Origin: Qipengyuania flavescens
Lineage (GTDB): Bacteria; Pseudomonadota; Alphaproteobacteria; Sphingomonadales; Sphingomonadaceae
Direction: 5' to 3'
Assembly: GCF_029688735.1 (NCBI RefSeq)
Contig: NZ_JARULD010000003.1
Coordinates: 1 to 64,000, forward strand
DNA: 64,000 bases
Both the position numbers and the translations under genes were made by a program. Positions 1 to 8,825 of the stretch are shown in pieces; position 1 is the stretch's first letter; each line of letters opens with the position of its first letter. The notes beneath the pieces were generated by a model. That model made no database searches. It was not told the DNA's origin and worked only from the letters and a program-made list of their open reading frames with translations.

Positions 1-2
1 GC

Positions 3-2216
3 GGGGCCCCGGTGTTCACGCTCACGCTGAGCACGGCGGGCGCATGGCAGTTTACGCTGGAAGGCGTGCTCGACCACGACGTAGCCGGCACCGAGGACGA
101 CATCGCAATCGACTTCGGCGGCCTGGTAACAGGCACCGACGCCGATGGCGACAGCGTCACCGCAACCGGATCGCTGACCGTGACGGTCGACGACGACAGT
201 CCGGTGGCGGTCACGGGCGGTCCGGCGGGCGTGACGAATGGCCCCGCGCCGATCAGCGGGCCGTTCCTGCTCGATCTGGATGGTACGCTGGCCGACAATT
301 ATGGTGCGGATGGACCGGGAACCGTCCGGTTCCCCGACAGCATCGACGGGACCGACAGCGGCCTGACATCGAGCTTCCAGCCGATCATCTACAATCGCGT
401 CGACGACCACACGCTACAGGGCGTTGCCGACGGCACGGTGATTTTCGAAATCACGCTCGACCCGGCAACGGCAACCTATCGCGTCGACATGGACGGAACG
501 ATCGATTCGACCAGCGACATCACATTCAACCCGCTGACGAACAATTTCGTCGGAGGCAATTCGAGCTGGGCCGGCTTCGTCCCAAATAACGAGGATGAAA
601 CTACCGATATCGACAACGACAGTCTCGACCTGCTGCTGACCCCCCAGGTCAACGGCCTCGACGATGGTACGATCAATTCCAACGATTTCGCCGGCGGCGT
701 CGGCGGGGGTCCGGGCCAGGGTTCGGCAGTCGGAGCAACAGAGACCTTCAGAGTGGACTTCGTGGTGGACCTGACCGGGAATCCGGCCGACGGTCCGGGC
801 GATTACGATCGCCCTGCGAACCGCGACTTCGACTTCGACCATCACTACACGGTCAACGGCGCCTTCGCCCTGCTGAAGAGCACGAGCGGCTCCAGCGTCA
901 GGATTTCCGCATTCGATGACGACGACGGCCTGTCGCCGACCGATCCGCCGAATACGTTGCGCGCCGAGAACGATGTCGGTGACGGAGCGATGGATACCAT
1001 TACGGGCGTTTCCATAGTCTATCGCGGCGTCGGCTATCAGGGGCCGGGCGGCGAGAACCTAATCACGACCAGCGGCACCTATACCGTCAACAACCGCGAT
1101 TTCGTGGTGACGTTCAACGCCGATGGATCCGTGACGGTCGACAATGTCGAGGGCGATCCCGGGAATTCGCAGGTCGGCACGCAGATCGCCGTGTTCACCG
1201 ACGATGGCTTCAACAGCGTCGAATACGAGCACGTCGGTGGAGAACCGTTCCAGATCGGCGGGTTTGGCGGGTCTTCGATCACGACCGACCCGGTGACCTG
1301 GGACGTGCCGGTCGAGGTGGTGGATTTCGACGGGGACGTGTCCGGCACGGCGGATCTCACGATTACCGCGACCACACCTACGGTGAGCGGTGTGCCAAGC
1401 AGCGCGCAGACCTTGACCGAATTCGATGGTGCGGCCGCGCAATTGCTGGCTGCCAATATCGACGAGGCGATGCCCGGGGCGTCGCTGTTCGGAGCGTCGC
1501 TTTCTCTGGCAATGCCGCATCACGGCATGGCCCGTCAGGCAGGTGTGGGTGCCATGGCGGCTGCCGCAGCCGGTCTCGCAATGAACCACCAGTTGTTCGA
1601 GTACGATGCGCATATCGCATTGCCGACCGGCGATTCCCGGTTCGAAGCTATCGGCCTGCAGCCGGTCGCCTCACCGGTCGCGTTCGAGACCGCGCCGGCA
1701 ACGTTCGCACCTGCCGCAAGCTTGGGCACCGGCATGAACCTGGAATTCGCGCCAGTCGTTCCCGACGCCGCCACGCTGTCTGCGCAGGACCTTTCCGGCG
1801 CGCCATCTGTGGCAGTTGCGGGGAGCGCGCTGCGAGGCGCTGAACAAGCTTTCCATTACGACGACACGGGCATCGAGGTGGCCGGGACGGCTGCCAGCGC
1901 GATCCCTCTGGGCGATTACACGACGGGTATGGAAGCCTTGTTGGCAATGGCCGAGACATCTGCCGAAGCTCCGGCAAGTGGAGCCGCGAGCGACAGTCAT
2001 CCAGCCATCGCGGACATTGCGGCAGAGGCCGAGATCGATCGCCTGGTCGAGCATTTTGCCGAGGACATCACGACGCTCGAGAGCGCCGGGCCCGCAGGCT
2101 TCGACGATCTGCCGGGCCTGCTGGCGATGCAGGTCGAATTCGATGTCGGGGGGCTGGCACGCCAGGCCGTGCTGCCGGATGCCGAAATCCAGGTGAATAC
2201 GCCGACCGACGTCTGA
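3..2216 (+). CDS. C-terminal part of a giant T1SS-143/VCBS-type repeat adhesin (5' end outside window)
   Basis: The frame is open from the first bases, so this is the 3' end of a longer gene; the GTG at 12 is probably internal. About 737 residues are visible. The first 70 contain a T1SS-143-like repeat unit (GAWQFTLEGVLDH, then an Asp-rich loop and DDDSP), typical of very large acidic surface proteins exported by type I secretion. The middle (about residues 90-450) is rich in Asp, Gly, Asn and Thr and looks like further beta-rich repeat material. The last 280 residues are Ala-rich, with no GGxGxDxLx RTX nonapeptides that I can see. The OmpA, TolC, ABC and HlyD genes follow on the same strand and the LapG-like protease converges on them, so this is the likely substrate of the transporter. 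Inferred role: biofilm or surface adhesion. Family assignment is by motif, not by search. Confidence 0.8.
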   Translation, partial: GAPVFTLTLSTAGAWQFTLEGVLDHDVAGTEDDIAIDFGGLVTGTDADGDSVTATGSLTVTVDDDSPVAVTGGPAGVTNGPAPISGPFLLDLDGTLADNYGADGPGTVRFPDSIDGTDSGLTSSFQPIIYNRVDDHTLQGVADGTVIFEITLDPATATYRVDMDGTIDSTSDITFNPLTNNFVGGNSSWAGFVPNNEDETTDIDNDSLDLLLTPQVNGLDDGTINSNDFAGGVGGGPGQGSAVGATETFRVDFVVDLTGNPADGPGDYDRPANRDFDFDHHYTVNGAFALLKSTSGSSVRISAFDDDDGLSPTDPPNTLRAENDVGDGAMDTITGVSIVYRGVGYQGPGGENLITTSGTYTVNNRDFVVTFNADGSVTVDNVEGDPGNSQVGTQIAVFTDDGFNSVEYEHVGGEPFQIGGFGGSSITTDPVTWDVPVEVVDFDGDVSGTADLTITATTPTVSGVPSSAQTLTEFDGAAAQLLAANIDEAMPGASLFGASLSLAMPHHGMARQAGVGAMAAAAAGLAMNHQLFEYDAHIALPTGDSRFEAIGLQPVASPVAFETAPATFAPAASLGTGMNLEFAPVVPDAATLSAQDLSGAPSVAVAGSALRGAEQAFHYDDTGIEVAGTAASAIPLGDYTTGMEALLAMAETSAEAPASGAASDSHPAIADIAAEAEIDRLVEHFAEDITTLESAGPAGFDDLPGLLAMQVEFDVGGLARQAVLPDAEIQVNTPTDV

Positions 2217-2243
2217 CCATCCCGGAAGCAACAGGGGGAAACA

Positions 2244-2945
2244 ATGACAAGAACAAAAATCATGGTGGTGGGCACCGGTGCCATGCTGGCGCTGGCAGCG
2301 TCGCCCGTAGCAGCCCAGGACAATTGGCAGGACAGGGACATCTCGTCGCTGCGCGGCGAGACGCAGCAGCGCTACGATGCGGCTCTGGCGCTTACCGATG
2401 ACGCTGCAGTGGTCGAAGCGAATGACCCGCGGTTCATCTGGGCATCCGAAGCCAAAGTCCAGTGCGGTATCGCGCTCGGCTATCTCAAGTCGCGCACTCG
2501 GGATTCCGTATCGCTCGGCAAATGCCGCGATGCCTATGCCCGCATGACCCAGACGACGCGGGCGATGGCCCCGCCGCCGCCGCCTCCCCCTCCTGCCGAA
2601 GCCTGCAACACCGAACTGCCCGGCCTGATTTTCTTCGAATTCGATTCCGCCGTACCCGGGACGGAGGCAAGCCAGATTGCAGACTATGTCGCCCAGAATG
2701 CGGCGGCTTGCAGCTGGCGCACTTTCAACGTGGTCGGCCATGCCGATCGATCGGGCAGCAACGCCTACAATATGGACCTGTCCCAGCGGCGTGCGGATGC
2801 CGTCGCCAGCCTCCTGGGCTCGCGCGGGATCGCGACCGGATCGATCGACACTACGGCGCGCGGCGAGGAAAACCCGCGCGTGCCGACGGACGATGGCGTG
2901 CGCGAACTACAGAACCGGCGCGTCGAAATCCTGGTCAACCAATAG
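2244..2945 (+). CDS. OmpA-family outer membrane/peptidoglycan-binding protein
   Basis: 233 aa. Residues 1-24 form a signal peptide ending AAQ. Residues about 30-105 are an uncharacterised stretch with two Cys, followed by a Pro-rich linker (PPPPPPPP). The C-terminal 120 residues are an OmpA peptidoglycan-binding domain: FFEFDSAVPGTE, then VVGHADRSGSNAYNMDLSQR and the closing NRRVEILV. The domain should bind diaminopimelate in peptidoglycan and anchor the protein to the wall. It starts 27 bp after the adhesin stop behind a good AGGGGGAAACA ribosome site, and the tolC-like gene follows 13 bp after its stop, so it belongs to the secretion operon. It has no transmembrane beta-barrel of the classical OmpA type. 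OmpA-like proteins do occur in T1SS adhesin operons; a role in linking channel or adhesin to the wall is inferred. Confidence 0.9.
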   Translation: MTRTKIMVVGTGAMLALAASPVAAQDNWQDRDISSLRGETQQRYDAALALTDDAAVVEANDPRFIWASEAKVQCGIALGYLKSRTRDSVSLGKCRDAYARMTQTTRAMAPPPPPPPPAEACNTELPGLIFFEFDSAVPGTEASQIADYVAQNAAACSWRTFNVVGHADRSGSNAYNMDLSQRRADAVASLLGSRGIATGSIDTTARGEENPRVPTDDGVRELQNRRVEILVNQ

Positions 2946-2958
2946 GAGGAGGGAAATC

Positions 2959-4383
2959 ATGCGTAAGCCAACCCTTATAGCCATCGGCGCAGCTCTGCTC
3001 GGCGGTGTGGCGCCCGCAGCGATGGCCCAGACCGCCGCGGTGGAAGCAGTGCCTGGCGACACCCAGGCCGTCACGATGCAGGAAGCGATCTCCGTCGCGA
3101 TGCAGTCCAACCCGGAAATCCTGCAGGCGCAGTTCAACAAGGAGGCGATCGAGTTCGAACGCGAACAGGCGCAGGGTCTGTACTACCCGCGGGTCGATAT
3201 CGAGGCCTCTGCCGGAGTGCGACGACTGGAGAACAACACCCGCCGCACCCTCGGTATCGCTTCCGACGAGCTCTATCCCCTGGAAGCGGGGATTACCGGC
3301 GAGTGGACCGTGCTCGACTTCGGTCGGCGGCGCGGTGAATTGCTACGGCAGGCCGCACGGGTCGACGGTGCATCGCTGCGCGTTGTCGAGCGTTCGGAAT
3401 TCGTCGCACTGCAAGTCGCGCGGCAGTATCTCGACGTCTTGCTGCAGCAGCGCGTTGCCGCTGTATCGCAGGACAACGCCGCCTTTCATCGCAGCCTCGT
3501 GGCCGATCTCGGCCAGGGGGTGGAGCAGGGATCGATCAGCATCGCGGATCGCCAGCAGGCCGAAGAACGGCTGCAAGCGTCGCTCGTGCAGCAGGAAGAG
3601 GCGCTGCAGGGTTTGCAGAACGCCTTTATCACCCTGCGTCGCTTGACCGGCCTCGACGTGACAGGCGCAACCATGCCGCCCAATCTCGCATCGGCGATGC
3701 CGCCCGGCCTCGAAACGGCGGTCGGGCAGGCGCGCCTGCGCAACCCGCTGGTTCGCGAAGCGCAGGCGGACGTCGATGCCGCCAACGCGCTCGTGAAGTC
3801 GGCTGAGGGCGACTACTGGCCGACCGTCGGCCTCGAAGTCAGAGGGCGCGTGGGCGAGGACATCGACGGTTTTGCCGGCGAGACCAACGATATCCAGGGG
3901 CGCGTCGTGATGCGCTGGAATATTTTCGATGGCGGCATCAAATACGCCCGCGCGCAGGAGACGATCCGTCAGGCCAGCGTGGCGCGCTACGCCTTGCACG
4001 ATCGCCAGCGGCAGGCCGAGGAAGACGTTCGCCTCGCCTGGCAGGCGCTGGAAACGCAGGGCCGGGTGGTTCAGGCTCTCGATCGCCAGAGCCAGGTCAG
4101 TGACGATTTGCTCCTGTCATACAGAAGCCAGTTCAATGTCGGCAGGCGATCGTTGCTCGATGTGCTCGATGCACAGAACACGCGCTACAACACGCAGGTG
4201 CGTCTCGAAACGGCACGCTTCTCGCAATTGTTTGCGCAGTATCAGACCCTTGCTGCTACCAATAACTTCCTCGACGCGTTGCAGATCGCGCCGGGTGCCG
4301 GCGCCGGGGCGGCGGAGCGCGAACGCTTCGACTTCGGGCCTCCGGTTCCTGCGGAATTGCAGCGCCGGGTCGAACCGGGCTGA
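2959..4383 (+). CDS. TolC-family outer membrane channel of type I secretion (LapE-like)
   Basis: 474 aa from the ATG at 2959, chosen because it has a strong AGGAGGAGGG site and begins with a signal peptide (residues 1-24, ending AMAQ). An in-frame upstream extension runs through the ompA-like gene and is not credible. The body shows the two repeated TolC halves: N-terminal ITMQEAISVAMQSNPEIL-type helix starts (here VTMQEAISVAMQSNPEIL), then helical hairpins, the WTVLDFGRRR motif near residue 115 and its counterpart MRWNIFDGG near residue 320. These are the signatures of the T1SS outer membrane factor. It would form the outer membrane exit duct for the adhesin, partnering the ABC transporter and HlyD adaptor encoded downstream. 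The C-terminus ends in a Gly/Ala-rich tail. Confidence 0.93.
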   Translation: MRKPTLIAIGAALLGGVAPAAMAQTAAVEAVPGDTQAVTMQEAISVAMQSNPEILQAQFNKEAIEFEREQAQGLYYPRVDIEASAGVRRLENNTRRTLGIASDELYPLEAGITGEWTVLDFGRRRGELLRQAARVDGASLRVVERSEFVALQVARQYLDVLLQQRVAAVSQDNAAFHRSLVADLGQGVEQGSISIADRQQAEERLQASLVQQEEALQGLQNAFITLRRLTGLDVTGATMPPNLASAMPPGLETAVGQARLRNPLVREAQADVDAANALVKSAEGDYWPTVGLEVRGRVGEDIDGFAGETNDIQGRVVMRWNIFDGGIKYARAQETIRQASVARYALHDRQRQAEEDVRLAWQALETQGRVVQALDRQSQVSDDLLLSYRSQFNVGRRSLLDVLDAQNTRYNTQVRLETARFSQLFAQYQTLAATNNFLDALQIAPGAGAGAAERERFDFGPPVPAELQRRVEPG

Positions 4384-4402
4384 GGGTGGAGCGGGACGAT
4401 AG

Positions 4403-6553
4403 ATGATGTCCAAAGAGGTGGAAATTGAGGCAGGCGTCGAGATAGACTCGCTTAGCGAGTGTATCGCGGAAGCCGCGCGCCGCTTCGGCCCCTCTTTCGA
4501 CACCACGCTGCTCGTTCAAATCCCCAAGAACGAGCGCGGCTTTCTTCCCTGGCACCAGGCCGGGGCGGCGCTCGATCTTGCGCGCCTGAACTTCGATCCC
4601 GCCAATCCGCGAAGGCTCCCGGTCGGGGCCGCCAACTACCCCGCCATTGCGAAGTTCGCCGAAGGAGACGCCGCGCTCCTGCTCGATGCGCGCGATGGCG
4701 AGATCCTCGTCTGGCGACCCGGGACCGGGCTGGAACAGTGGGAGGCCCATGCGCGGCTTGCCAAGGGCTATGCCGGGACGCTCTATCGGGTTTTCGGCGA
4801 TCCGGACGAAATGCGCGAGAGCGAGGCGCCCTGGCATGCCAAGGCGCGCGGCCACTGGTTCTGGACCGAAATGCGCAAAGAGCGGCGGTCTTTCGGCCCG
4901 GTTTTCCTCGCATCGTTCCTGATCAACCTGCTAGCCATCGCGCTGCCAATCTTCACCATGAACGTCTATGATCGCGTGATTCCGAACCGCGCGGCCGAAA
5001 CGCTCTGGGTTCTGGCCGTCGGCGTGGTTCTGGCCTTCGGGCTCGAATTCTTCCTGCGCCGGGCCCGGACAGCAGTCGTCGACCAGACTGCTCGTCGCCT
5101 CGATCTCAAACTGTCGCAAAAGATCTTCGGCCGCTTGCTCGCTTCCCCGCTGCAAGAGCGAAAAGGGCACACCGGATCGCTCGCCGCGCGCGTCTCCGAA
5201 TTCGCAATCGTCAGGGACTTTTTCGCCTCGACCACGCTGGTCATGGTCATCGACGTGCTGTTCCTGTTCGTATTCGTCGGTGTGATCGCCATAATCGGCG
5301 GCTGGCTCGCGCTGGTCCCGCTGACGATCATCCTCGCGATGCTGGGGGTGGGTTACGTGCTTCAGCGCAAGGTGGTCGACGCGGCGCGGGACGCGCAGGC
5401 GGATTACGGTCTCCAGCAGACGATGCTGGTGGAATCGCTCGCCGGCATGGAGACGTTGAAAAGCGTTTCGGGCGAGGGGACGATGCTGTCGCGCTGGCAC
5501 AAGCTGGCAGACATCGGCAGCCATTCCCAGCAGCGCCTGCGCGATATCAATTCGCTGGCGGTCGGCCTGGCCCAGACCTTCCAGCAGGTTTCGACCGTAT
5601 CGCTGATCGTCGGCGGTTATTACCTGTTCGCCAATGGCGACATCACGATGGGCGCGATCATCGCCATCGTAATGCTTTCGTCCCGCTCGCTCGCGCCCGC
5701 AGGCCAGATTGCCTACCTGCTGACCCGTGGCCGCCAGGCGCAGGAAGCGCTCGACAGTATTGAAAAGCTTTTTGAAGGGGGGGACGAGCGCAAGCAGGGC
5801 AGTAGCCTGGCGCTGGGAGCTCTGGAAAAGCCGACGATCCGGCTGGAAGACCTCTCGTTCGCCTACGAAGGCACGGCACAGTCCGCTCTTTCGGGGATCG
5901 ATCTGACGATCACGCCCGGAGAGAAGGTCGCCATCGTGGGGCGGGTCGCTTCGGGCAAGTCGACGCTGGGCAGGGTGATCTGCGGGCTATACCCGCCAAG
6001 CGACGGTGCCCTGCTGCTGAATGGCATCGACGCCCGGCAGTTCCGGCCCGAATTGCTGAGGCAGGCCTTGCGCTTCGTCGGCCAGGACGCCGTGCTGTTC
6101 ACCGGATCGATCAAGGACAATCTGGCCATCTCCGATCACGGCATAGCCGACGAGCGGTTGATCGAGGCGATGCGCAAGACCGGCGCCGACATGTTCCTGT
6201 CTCGCGACGCGGGCGGCTTCGACCGCCCCGTCGGCGAGGATGGCCGCATGCTTTCGGGAGGCCAGCGCGCTTTCATGGCGCTGACCCGCGCCCTCGTCAC
6301 CGATGCCGAGGTCCTGTTCCTCGACGAACCCACCGGTGCGATGGACAGCCACACGGAAAAGCTACTGGTAGAGCGGCTCGGCAAGGCGCTGGCACCGGAA
6401 CAGACGCTGATCATCGCGACCCACCGGCCAGCCCTGTTTTCCATCTGCGACCGGCTCATCGTGCTAGATGCCGGCAGGATCGTTGCGGACGGTCCGGTAC
6501 AGGACGTCTTGAAGCAGGCAGGGTCCGAATTGGCGAAAGGGGACCCGGCGTGA
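4403..6553 (+). CDS. Type I secretion ABC transporter, permease-ATPase (LapB-like)
   Basis: 716 aa. Residues 1-150 look like a C39-peptidase-like domain without an evident catalytic Cys, as in LapB/HlyB-type transporters where it recognises rather than cleaves substrate. Residues about 170-450 are the ABC transmembrane domain (FLINLLAIALPIFTMNVYDR onward). The ATPase follows from about 480: Walker A GRVASGKST near residue 513, signature LSGGQ near 617, Walker B VLFLDEPTGAMD near 638, and an H-loop ATHRP. All catalytic motifs are intact. It starts 19 bp after the tolC-like stop and its stop overlaps the next gene's GTG by 4 bp. It should energise export of the adhesin across the inner membrane. 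A second ATG directly after the first makes the start uncertain by one codon. Confidence 0.95.
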   Translation: MMSKEVEIEAGVEIDSLSECIAEAARRFGPSFDTTLLVQIPKNERGFLPWHQAGAALDLARLNFDPANPRRLPVGAANYPAIAKFAEGDAALLLDARDGEILVWRPGTGLEQWEAHARLAKGYAGTLYRVFGDPDEMRESEAPWHAKARGHWFWTEMRKERRSFGPVFLASFLINLLAIALPIFTMNVYDRVIPNRAAETLWVLAVGVVLAFGLEFFLRRARTAVVDQTARRLDLKLSQKIFGRLLASPLQERKGHTGSLAARVSEFAIVRDFFASTTLVMVIDVLFLFVFVGVIAIIGGWLALVPLTIILAMLGVGYVLQRKVVDAARDAQADYGLQQTMLVESLAGMETLKSVSGEGTMLSRWHKLADIGSHSQQRLRDINSLAVGLAQTFQQVSTVSLIVGGYYLFANGDITMGAIIAIVMLSSRSLAPAGQIAYLLTRGRQAQEALDSIEKLFEGGDERKQGSSLALGALEKPTIRLEDLSFAYEGTAQSALSGIDLTITPGEKVAIVGRVASGKSTLGRVICGLYPPSDGALLLNGIDARQFRPELLRQALRFVGQDAVLFTGSIKDNLAISDHGIADERLIEAMRKTGADMFLSRDAGGFDRPVGEDGRMLSGGQRAFMALTRALVTDAEVLFLDEPTGAMDSHTEKLLVERLGKALAPEQTLIIATHRPALFSICDRLIVLDAGRIVADGPVQDVLKQAGSELAKGDPA

Positions 6554-7551
6554 CCTCCGTCCCGATCGCACGCATCGGCGGCATTCTGACCGTGGTCGCC
6601 GGATGCCTGCTGGCGGCAGCGCCTTCGATCGCACCCCTGCCGCAAAAAGCGCAGGCCATGGAGTTGGCGAAAGTGCCGGACGTCGGCGATATCGCCCAGA
6701 TGTCGACCGGCGAGGACCAGCCGCTCAGCGTCTCGGCCGAGAGCGCGGAGGCCCGCAACGCGGCGATCCCGCTGGCCAGATTGCGGCTCGAGCAACCCGG
6801 CCACATATCGCGCCGGGACATGTCTGCGGGCAGTCTCGCAACGGCCGAGAAATGCCTCGCGCAGGCGATCTATTACGAAGCGGCGCTGGAACCGGTTTCG
6901 GGGCAGCGTGCCGTGGCGCAGGTCGTTCTCAATCGCGTGGCGCACCCGGCCTATCCGAACAGTGTTTGCGGCGTGGTCTACGAAGGGGTGTCGCGCCCGG
7001 TCTGCCAGTTCAGCTTCACCTGCGACGGGTCGTTGCTGCGCCAACCGATGGCGAGCCACTGGGCATCGGCCAAACGGATCGCCCGGGAGATGCTCGATGG
7101 CGGCAGGGCTCCCGAAGTCGGCACCGCAACGCATTATCATGCCGATTACGTCGTGCCGCGCTGGGCGTTCACGCTCGGCAAGATCCGTCAGATCGGCCGG
7201 CACATATTCTACCGTTTCCCCGGCAGGGCGGGCTCGGCAATGGCATTCAACCGCGCCTGGTCGGGCCGCGAGGCGATACCCATGGTGAATTTCGCCCGGC
7301 TGCGAGACCGCTTCGCGAGCGAGGAAGAAGCGGGCGCAGAGATCGCGCATGATCTGGTCCCCGGCACCACCGTTGTGCCCGATGTAACCGATCGGCACGC
7401 GGCTTCGGATGTGGGCGGGCGGCTCGATACGACGACAGGCTGGACGCTGAGCATTCCCGATCCCGTTTCCGCCAGCGCGGGTTATCGCGCCACTCTTGCA
7501 GGGCAGGCAGGCAATTCCGTCGAGCCGATGGTTGCGGGAGGCGGAGAATGA
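6550..7551 (+). CDS. SleB-like cell wall hydrolase embedded in the T1SS operon
   Basis: 333 aa, GTG start overlapping the ABC gene stop (GTGA). Residues 1-36 contain a hydrophobic segment consistent with an uncleaved or cleaved signal. Residues about 97-225 are a Hydrolase_2 (SleB/CwlJ) domain: EKCLAQAIYYEAALEP, AVAQVVLNRVAHPAYP, CQFSFTCDG, and ATHYHADYVVPRW. In this family the first Glu of YYEA is the proposed catalytic residue. Homologues cut the glycan or cortex in spores, and in Gram-negatives act on periplasmic murein. The C-terminal 110 residues are not recognised. The stop overlaps the HlyD gene start (ATGA), so transporter, hydrolase and adaptor look translationally coupled. I infer a role in opening the peptidoglycan for assembly of the secretion duct or passage of the huge adhesin. 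Confidence 0.88.
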   Translation: MTSVPIARIGGILTVVAGCLLAAAPSIAPLPQKAQAMELAKVPDVGDIAQMSTGEDQPLSVSAESAEARNAAIPLARLRLEQPGHISRRDMSAGSLATAEKCLAQAIYYEAALEPVSGQRAVAQVVLNRVAHPAYPNSVCGVVYEGVSRPVCQFSFTCDGSLLRQPMASHWASAKRIAREMLDGGRAPEVGTATHYHADYVVPRWAFTLGKIRQIGRHIFYRFPGRAGSAMAFNRAWSGREAIPMVNFARLRDRFASEEEAGAEIAHDLVPGTTVVPDVTDRHAASDVGGRLDTTTGWTLSIPDPVSASAGYRATLAGQAGNSVEPMVAGGGE

Positions 7552-8816
7552 GCGGGCTGCGGCAACGCTTCGCGGGCCTAGATGCGCCGCAGCGCCTGAT
7601 CGCGATTGCCGCCGTCGGGATCCTGCTGCTCTTCTCATGGTCGGCCTTCGCCCAGGTCGAACAGATCACCCGCGGCACCGGCAAGGTTATCCCGTCGAGC
7701 AAGGCGCAGCTTGTCCAGCCGGCCGAACCGGCCGTCATCTCCGAGATTCTCGTACGTGGAGGGCAATCGGTCAGCAAAGGCGACCTCCTCGTCCGCCTCG
7801 ACGATACCCAGTCGGCTTCCGCACTGGGCGAGCTCGAAGAGGAAAACCGCAGGCTTGCTGCGCGGGCCCAGCGGCTGGAGAACGAAGCATCGGGCGGGGC
7901 GGCCGGGTGCGAGGCGGGCAGCCTGTGCGCAGAAGAACGACGGTTGCAACAGGTGCGCACTGCGACCGCCAGGGCGCGCGAAAGCGCACTCGGCTCGGCG
8001 ATCGAACAGCGCCGCCGCGACTTGCAGGAAGCGCAGGCGACGGCGTCGGCCCTCGAAAACAGCGTACGGCTCGCGCGCGAACAGGTGCAGATGCTGGAGC
8101 CGCTGGCGCAGAAGAATATCGTCCCGCAAACCGAATTGATCCAGGCGCAGCGGGATCTCGTCGACACCCAGGGCCGGCTGGCTGCGGCCCGGCAGGCCGT
8201 GGGCCGGTCCTCGGCCGCGATCCGGCAGGCGCAAGCGGATCTCAGCCAGGCACGGCTCGATTTTCGCCAGCAGGCGCTTGCCGAACGTAGCGAAGTCACC
8301 ACGCGCCTCGCGGTCAATGAGGAATCGATCCGCGGCGCCGCAGCGCGCCAGCAGCGCAACGAACTACGCGCACCAGCCGACGGGATCGTGAACGACGTCC
8401 AGATTACCACGGTGGGCGGGTTCGTGAATGCGGGCGAGAAGATCATGCAGGTCGTGCCGGTTGGCGACAAGCTGCTGGTCGAAGCGCGCATCGCTCCGAG
8501 CGACCGGGCCTTCATCAAGGTCGGCGATCGCGCAAACGTAAAGGTCACCGCCTATGATTTCTCGATCTACGGCGGGCTGCGCGGCAAGGTGCAGCAGGTT
8601 TCGGCCGATAGCATCTACGACGAGGCGGAACGCGAAGCTTACTATACCGTGGTGATCGAAACCGATCGCTCGTTCATCGTCAAGAATGGCCAGCGCCTGC
8701 CGATCGTGCCGGGCATGATCTGTGACGTGGAGATCATTACCGGACGCCACAGCATCCTGACCTACCTGTTCAAGCCGGTAAACAAGGCCCTGGACCGGGC
8801 GATGACCGAACGGTGA
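7548..8816 (+). CDS. HlyD-family membrane fusion protein of type I secretion (LapC-like)
   Basis: 422 aa. One N-terminal transmembrane segment (about residues 19-38, AVGILLLFSWSAF) after a short cytoplasmic head. A split lipoyl-like half follows (PAEPAVISEILVRGGQSVSKGDLLVRLD), then a long coiled coil (about 95-270, many Glu/Arg/Gln heptads) and the second half with the beta-barrel (ELRAPADGIVNDVQITTVGG). The C-terminus, GMICDVEIITGRHSILTYLF, is the classic T1SS adaptor end and strongly supports export rather than drug efflux. It completes the ABC-HlyD-TolC set. It begins in ATGA overlap with the hydrolase gene and ends 9 bp before the stop of the convergent LapG-like gene, with no obvious terminator between them. 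Confidence 0.95.
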   Translation: MSGLRQRFAGLDAPQRLIAIAAVGILLLFSWSAFAQVEQITRGTGKVIPSSKAQLVQPAEPAVISEILVRGGQSVSKGDLLVRLDDTQSASALGELEEENRRLAARAQRLENEASGGAAGCEAGSLCAEERRLQQVRTATARARESALGSAIEQRRRDLQEAQATASALENSVRLAREQVQMLEPLAQKNIVPQTELIQAQRDLVDTQGRLAAARQAVGRSSAAIRQAQADLSQARLDFRQQALAERSEVTTRLAVNEESIRGAAARQQRNELRAPADGIVNDVQITTVGGFVNAGEKIMQVVPVGDKLLVEARIAPSDRAFIKVGDRANVKVTAYDFSIYGGLRGKVQQVSADSIYDEAEREAYYTVVIETDRSFIVKNGQRLPIVPGMICDVEIITGRHSILTYLFKPVNKALDRAMTER

Positions 8817-8825
8817 TGCCGGCGA

